From: Cognaticolwellia beringensis
Lineage (GTDB): Bacteria > Pseudomonadota > Gammaproteobacteria > Enterobacterales > Alteromonadaceae
Assembly (NCBI RefSeq): GCF_002076895.1
Contig: NZ_CP020465.1
Location: 4,278,001 to 4,342,000, forward strand
DNA length: 64,000 nt
Reading direction: 5' to 3'
Shown here: piece by piece, positions 63,120 to 64,000 of the stretch
Numbering within the stretch: position 1 is the first letter of the stretch
Layout: each line of letters opens with the position of its first letter
Position numbers and translations under genes: made by a program
The notes under the pieces: model-generated
What the model was told of the DNA's origin: nothing
The model's database searches: none
The model's input: only the letters and a program-made list of their open reading frames with translations

Positions 63120-64000
63120 TTAAAACAAATTCATCTGATTATTCGTGATCTCGTCAAAACTGGTGTTAATAAAAGGCAAAATTGCGTCCGCCACCGCCAA
63201 CAACTGACGATCAATGTAAAATTGATAATCTAAAGCAGCACTTTGACAGCCCTTCGCTTGAGGACCATTGACGGTCATCACATACTCAATCCAGCCTTTA
63301 TTTTGATATTTAAGCGGCTTACCTTGCTGCTTATATATTTCATCGGCTAACCTTGCAGCTCTGACATGTGGTGGTACATTTTTCACATAAAGCTCCAATT
63401 TTCTGCGTAAACGTTTACGGTAATAGAGTAATTCATCGTGCTTTCCCGCTAAGGTATCAGCAACCATTTTCTTTACATATTCGACAACAGGTTCATTATT
63501 AAAAATTTTCCAGTACAAGGAACGTTGAAACTGTTTCGCCAATTCAGTCCAATCGGTTCGAACACTTTCTAAGCCTTTAAAAATTAATTGTTGCTCTTCA
63601 CCTTTTTGCACTAGCCCTGCATAACGCTTTTTTGTGCCAACATCTTGCCCACGAATGGTTGGCATTAAGAACTTAATAAAGTGGGTTTCAAATTCAATTT
63701 CAAGCTCGCTAACAATATTGAATTGGTCTTTGAGCAATGCTTGCCATTTTTGATTAATGTATTCTTGTAACGTTTTACCAAGCGCCCTGCTGTTATCTTC
63801 ACTTTGATCATCGCCAACATGCACAAAAATCGAATCAGTATCACCGTAAATCACTTGGTAGCCTTTCGCTTCTATCCATAATTTAGTGGTTTTTAAAATA
63901 CTGTGACTGCGCTTTGTTATAGAGCCCGATAAACGAGGATCAAAGAATCGGCAGCCTGTTGAGCCTAAAACACCATAAAATGAATTCATGATAATTTTTA
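63120..64000 (-). CDS. polB: DNA polymerase II, C-terminal part (cut by window edge)
   Basis: B-family polymerase that bypasses lesions and is SOS-induced in E. coli. Only about 293 C-terminal residues are inside the window; the frame stays open to base 64000. They include the motif B end (KIIMNSFYGVLGSTGCRFFD), motif C YGDTDSIFV with the catalytic aspartates, and the KKRYAGL block. The N-terminal exonuclease domain and the promoter are outside. The first in-frame ATG at 63989 is internal and is not the true start. Confidence 0.94.
   Translation of the reverse strand, partial: KIIMNSFYGVLGSTGCRFFDPRLSGSITKRSHSILKTTKLWIEAKGYQVIYGDTDSIFVHVGDDQSEDNSRALGKTLQEYINQKWQALLKDQFNIVSELEIEFETHFIKFLMPTIRGQDVGTKKRYAGLVQKGEEQQLIFKGLESVRTDWTELAKQFQRSLYWKIFNNEPVVEYVKKMVADTLAGKHDELLYYRKRLRRKLELYVKNVPPHVRAARLADEIYKQQGKPLKYQNKGWIEYVMTVNGPQAKGCQSAALDYQFYIDRQLLAVADAILPFINTSFDEITNNQMNLF

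Overview
The window reads as a chromosomal segment of an AT-rich marine gammaproteobacterium of the order Alteromonadales, most likely Colwellia or a close relative (Colwelliaceae). The basis is the housekeeping synteny (lrp-ftsK-lolA-rarA-serS; rluE-nudJ-mnmA-hflD-purB; clpS-clpA divergent from cspD), and especially the side-by-side genes for a homodimeric and a monomeric NADP isocitrate dehydrogenase, an arrangement known from Colwellia maris. Nearly all the DNA is coding and there is no prophage, integron, CRISPR array, rRNA or tRNA gene that I can see.

Layout: 0.1-1.8 kb, an SOS-controlled umuDC operon with a textbook LexA box. 1.8-2.4 kb, a gene-free stretch with a 162-bp element bounded by terminal inverted repeats. 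2.4-5.0 kb, cell-division genes minCDE, zapA and a small coiled-coil gene. 5.3-8.4 kb, a SulP transporter, a frameshifted periplasmic solute-binding protein and a small membrane protein. 8.4-8.9 kb, seven tandem copies of a GC-rich 50-bp unit. 8.9-15.8 kb, serS-crcB-rarA-lolA-ftsK-lrp. 16-24.9 kb, ald, trxB and an N-degron block (aat, bpt, clpA, clpS) with infA, cspD and a periplasmic TPR protein. 25-28.7 kb, the two isocitrate dehydrogenases. 28.9-36.6 kb, RNA modification, purB, the ribosomal oxygenase roxA, a GNAT-like protein, a DUF4826 protein and leucine dehydrogenase. 36.8-44.6 kb, the ydiJ-type FAD/Fe-S dehydrogenase, ppsA with its regulator ppsR, and a DAHP synthase.

The most interesting part is 44.7-61.6 kb. 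Two TonB-dependent receptors, a Na+-type CNT nucleoside transporter, the full deoxynucleoside salvage and breakdown set (deoB, deoC, deoA, cdd, udk, tdk), a secreted endonuclease/exonuclease/phosphatase-family enzyme, a PhoA-type lipoprotein alkaline phosphatase and a RutR-like TetR regulator lie together. Three copies of a palindrome TGACCA-NN-TGGTCA (two perfect, one degenerate) sit in front of deoB/udk, in front of cdd-deoA, and between the large receptor and the regulator. This matches the half-sites I recall for Escherichia coli RutR. My inference is a single regulon for scavenging extracellular nucleic acid or nucleotides as carbon, nitrogen and phosphorus: nuclease, then phosphatase, then receptor and porter, then deo enzymes, with RutR repurposed from pyrimidine-ring catabolism (no rut genes are in the window).

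The right end holds metC and the C-terminal part of polB (DNA polymerase II), cut by the window edge.
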